From NCBI GenBank assembly GCA_017536405.1, contig JAFXHL010000018.1, forward strand, positions 1-52,571: a stretch of DNA of 52,571 nucleotides, in the 5' to 3' direction. The position numbers were made by a program, and so were the translations under genes. Positions within the stretch are counted from its first letter, which is position 1; each line of letters begins with the position of its first letter. This DNA comes from Oscillospiraceae bacterium (GTDB lineage: Bacteria > Bacillota > Clostridia > Oscillospirales > Ruminococcaceae). The notes under the pieces were generated by a model that saw nothing but the letters and a program-made list of their open reading frames with translations, did no database searches and was not told where the DNA came from. Of the stretch, positions 50,211 through 52,571 are shown one piece after another.

Positions 50211-51791
50211 ATGGCAAACTGGGTAAACAGTTCGGTTTTTTATCACATCTATCCGTTAGGATTCTGCGGTGCGCCGATGCTTAATGCTGGCGGTGAACCC
50301 GTTAACAGAATAAAGAAGATTTCAGAATGGATTCCTCATATAAAAGAAGGGAATTTCAATGCTTTATATTTAGGCCCTGTTTTTGAAAGTTCCGTTCATG
50401 GTTATGATACAAAGGACTACCGCGTTATCGACAGACGACTCGGAACAAACGCCGATTTCAAGGCACTTTGTGAAGAGCTCCACGAAAACGGTATAAAGAT
50501 AGTTTTAGACGGCGTTTTCAACCATGTAGGACGCGATTTCTTCGCTTTCAAGGATTTACAGGAAAACGAATACACATCACAGTATAAAGACTGGTTTTAT
50601 GTCAATTTTTCGGGAACAAGCCCCTATAACGACCCGTTTTCATATGAGGGCTGGCAGGGACACTATAACCTCGTAAAGCTCAACATCTCAAATCCTGAGG
50701 TTGCTGATTATATTTTAAAGAGCGTTGAAATGTGGATGGATGAATTCGGTATCGACGGTCTTCGACTTGACGCTGCTGACTGCGTTGACATCGAATTCTT
50801 CAAGAAACTCCGCAGTTTCACAAAATCAAAGAACCCTGATTTCTGGCTTATGGGCGAAATCATCCACGGCGATTATACACGCTGGGCAAACAATGATGTT
50901 TTAGACAGCGTTACAAACTATGAATGTCAGAAGGGTATCTATTCATCACACAACGACAAGAACTATTATGAAATCTCATACTCGCTCAACAGACAGTTCG
51001 GAAACGGCGGAATTTATAAGAATTTAACCCTTTACAGCTTTGTTGACAACCACGATGTAAACAGACTTGCATCGTTCTTAAAACGCCCCGAATATCTCAA
51101 AAACTGCTATACTCTTATGTATACTATGCCCGGTGTCCCTTCGGTTTATTACGGAAGTGAATGGGGCATAAAGGGAGAGAGAACATCCGCATCTGACGCT
51201 GTTCTTCGCCCATCTTTAGACCTTGACAACATCCCCGATGCTGATATGGATCTTTTTAATCACATAAAGGAACTCGGAAGACTTCACGCAGAGCTCTTGC
51301 CCGTTCAGGTCGGTGATTATGAAAATATTCTTATAAGAAACGAACAGCTTGTATTCAAGAGAAGTTGTGCTTCGGGCGCTGTTTATGTTGCTCTTAACCT
51401 TTCTGACCATAACGCAGAAGTAGGTTTCAATATAACAGGTGCCTGCCTTGTTGACAGACTCGCAGGCGACAAGCAGTATATTCCTCAGAACAACTATATT
51501 TCTATCAATATGCCTCCTTTCTCATCTATGATTTTAGAAGAAGGAAACGCGGCGAAAGTTGCTCCTCAGGTTGAAGAACAGGGCATTTTAATCGGAAGAA
51601 TGTATAAGCATTTCAAGGGCAACACATACATAGTTCTCGCTATCGGAAAAAATTCCGAAACAATGGAAGATGTTGTTATCTATCAGGAACCCGCAGGCGA
51701 AAAGAAGGTATGGGTGCGTCCGCTTTCAATGTTCTCCGAAGAGATAGAAAGAGACGGCAGAAAATTCAAGAGATTCACACTTATCGACTGA
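50211..51791 (+). CDS. GH13 alpha-glucosidase-type enzyme fused to DUF1653
   Basis: 526 aa, ATG preceded by AAAGGAG. The GH13 barrel holds the three catalytic residues: Asp187 (IDGLRLDAAD), Glu216 (LMGEIIHG), Asp282 (VDNHD), plus the DGVFNHVG region. No signal peptide, so it should be cytoplasmic, acting on alpha-1,4-glucans or maltodextrins (neopullulanase/cyclomaltodextrinase-like). From about residue 462 a second domain, MYKHFKGNTYIVLAIGK...VIYQEP...VWVRPLSMFSEEI...RFTLID, fits DUF1653. I do not know this fusion as a standard architecture. Next gene: small membrane protein, 18 bp on. Confidence 0.88.
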   Translation: MANWVNSSVFYHIYPLGFCGAPMLNAGGEPVNRIKKISEWIPHIKEGNFNALYLGPVFESSVHGYDTKDYRVIDRRLGTNADFKALCEELHENGIKIVLDGVFNHVGRDFFAFKDLQENEYTSQYKDWFYVNFSGTSPYNDPFSYEGWQGHYNLVKLNISNPEVADYILKSVEMWMDEFGIDGLRLDAADCVDIEFFKKLRSFTKSKNPDFWLMGEIIHGDYTRWANNDVLDSVTNYECQKGIYSSHNDKNYYEISYSLNRQFGNGGIYKNLTLYSFVDNHDVNRLASFLKRPEYLKNCYTLMYTMPGVPSVYYGSEWGIKGERTSASDAVLRPSLDLDNIPDADMDLFNHIKELGRLHAELLPVQVGDYENILIRNEQLVFKRSCASGAVYVALNLSDHNAEVGFNITGACLVDRLAGDKQYIPQNNYISINMPPFSSMILEEGNAAKVAPQVEEQGILIGRMYKHFKGNTYIVLAIGKNSETMEDVVIYQEPAGEKKVWVRPLSMFSEEIERDGRKFKRFTLID

Positions 51792-51809
51792 TAAAAGGAG
51801 AGAAGAAAA

Positions 51810-52376
51810 ATGTCTGAAAAGATAAAGCCATATCGCAGCACATTCCATTTCCCCGAATGCAGAAGAAAAATGAAAATCTGCAAAGCAGCAACTTTTTTCC
51901 CGATTGCCGTTGTTGCTTTAAGCGCCGTTGTCGGAACGATTATAATTCTCGCAAAGGGCGGAATTTCGATAGTAAACGACGAAGCAAACTATCTTTTCGG
52001 AACTCTCATAATGTGGTCGATAATAACCGCTATCCCCTCGGCGTGTATCATTGCAGGGTATAAAATTCCCTGCTTCCCTGCGGGGCTTGCATTCGCCCTG
52101 ATGGCAGCATTCATCGAAAATACCGCGCTTATGATAACCTCGTTTTTAGGAGTTATGTCCTGCGTTATCGCATTTTTCTATATATGCGAAATGGATGACC
52201 TTAAAAATACCTATGGTTATCCGAGTTTCAGAGAGGATTGTGAATTCGAATATCTTCGGACTACAACACCGATAATCGAACAGGAAAAAGAAAGACTCGG
52301 CGGAACAGAAGAAGAAACAGAAGAAGTTTCTGAAGAAACAGAAGAAACTTCCGAAGAAAAAGAAGAAGAAGAATAA
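51810..52376 (+). CDS. Small membrane protein with acidic tail
   Basis: 188 aa. About four membrane helices (near 26-48, 62-85, 88-100 and 105-126) after a cytosolic start with two Cys (PECRRKMKIC). After about residue 150 the chain is almost only Glu and Thr/Ser (EEETEEVSEETEE and similar), encoded by a GAA-rich repeat. No family recognised. Co-transcribed with the GH13 gene. The acidic tail is likely disordered and cytosolic. Confidence 0.7.
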   Translation: MSEKIKPYRSTFHFPECRRKMKICKAATFFPIAVVALSAVVGTIIILAKGGISIVNDEANYLFGTLIMWSIITAIPSACIIAGYKIPCFPAGLAFALMAAFIENTALMITSFLGVMSCVIAFFYICEMDDLKNTYGYPSFREDCEFEYLRTTTPIIEQEKERLGGTEEETEEVSEETEETSEEKEEEE

Positions 52377-52380
52377 AAAA

Positions 52381-52414
52381 GAGTACCGTGTATAAAACAC
52401 GGTACTCTTTTTTT
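52381..52414 (+). terminator. Terminator of the GH13 operon
   Basis: GAGTACCGTG-tataaaa-CACGGTACTC followed by TTTTTTT. Confidence 0.9.
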
Positions 52415-52437
52415 ATATCCTGCATTTCGATAAAATG

Positions 52438-52463
52438 AAAGACGGACTAAAAAGTCCGTCTTT
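52438..52463 (-). terminator. Terminator of secF
   Basis: AAAGACGGACT / AGTCCGTCTTT, 10 bp past the stop of the partial gene at 52474; also followed by T on the plus strand. Confidence 0.8.
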
Positions 52464-52473
52464 TTATTTTTAT

Positions 52474-52571
52474 TTATGCTTCTTTCTTTTTCCTTCCTCT
52501 TGTCTGCCAGAGAATCCAAAGAGGACAAACAACAAACATTGTTGAGTAAACACCTGAGATCATACCGAAGA
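52474..52571 (-). CDS. secF: Protein translocase subunit SecF or SecDF, 3' end only
   Basis: Partial; the gene enters from the right edge. The last 32 codons read FGMISGVYSTMFVVCPLWI, then LWQTRGRKKKEA and a stop. The GMISGVYST...P-W-LW pattern is the last membrane helix of SecF, and the basic tail stays in the cytosol. Whether the gene is secF alone or a SecDF fusion cannot be seen. Confidence 0.8.
   Translation of the reverse strand, partial: FGMISGVYSTMFVVCPLWILWQTRGRKKKEA

Noticed and set aside
1-52571. tRNA, rRNA, CRISPR, prophage or IS elements
   Set aside because: No acceptor or T-loop patterns in gene-free stretches, no regularly spaced repeats with unique spacers, and no transposase or integrase motifs; negative by eye only.

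Overview
The window (about 52.6 kb, moderately AT-rich, no rRNA, tRNA, IS element, prophage or CRISPR seen) looks like a chromosomal segment of an anaerobic, Gram-positive clostridial bacterium, most likely Oscillospirales/Ruminococcaceae-like. Reasons: a Spo0A orthologue, a clostridial gdpP-rplI-dnaB block, a split ThrE exporter, a Tritrichomonas-foetus-type IMP dehydrogenase, GH9 and GH13 enzymes, strong Gram-positive ribosome binding sites and sigma-A promoters, often with an extended -10. The species cannot be named from the sequence alone.

Layout. (1) 1-13 kb: a near-complete type IV pilus locus, almost all on the minus strand: pilC, a fused pilM-pilN, pilO-like, a 741-aa PilX-like protein, two minor prepilins, pilB, pilT and two further prepilins, with the prepilin peptidase pilD facing the other way in the middle. 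(2) 13.2-18 kb: a large membrane GGDEF-EAL protein and guaB. (3) 18-20.5 kb (+): a GH9 glycosidase without a signal peptide and a degenerate nucleotidyltransferase/HEPN pair. (4) 20.6-28.3 kb (-): a hybrid histidine kinase with degV, a one-piece IICBA PTS permease, an orphan MsmK/UgpC-type sugar ATPase, and an RsuA-type pseudouridine synthase. (5) 28.3-30.7 kb (-): rpmG-secE-nusG-rplK-rplA. (6) 30.9-42.2 kb (+): a phosphohexomutase-like pseudoenzyme, then rnj-gdpP-lipoprotein-rplI-dnaB-U32 peptidase-dut-tauE. (7) 42.3-50 kb (-): spo0A, an AI-2E-type permease, glycogen phosphorylase, the two ThrE subunits, and a CheY-like regulator with a MshEN-repeat/CheX-like partner. (8) 50.2-52.4 kb (+): a GH13 enzyme fused to DUF1653 and a small membrane protein; the 3' end of secF runs off the right edge.

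How the genes fit together. The strongest theme is surface motility under second-messenger control: a pilus machine whose PilB carries an N-terminal MshEN-like domain, a GGDEF-EAL enzyme beside it, and 35 kb away a protein made of four MshEN-like half-motifs with an exact 29-residue period fused to a CheX-like phosphatase domain and encoded 6 bp after a CheY-like receiver. I regard this last pair as the best candidate for an undescribed system. A second theme is cytoplasmic alpha-glucan and oligosaccharide use (GlgP, GH13-DUF1653, GH9, PTS, MsmK-type ATPase). Intergenic DNA carries at least two families of dispersed structured repeats (four copies of one, two of the other), with base changes that preserve pairing.
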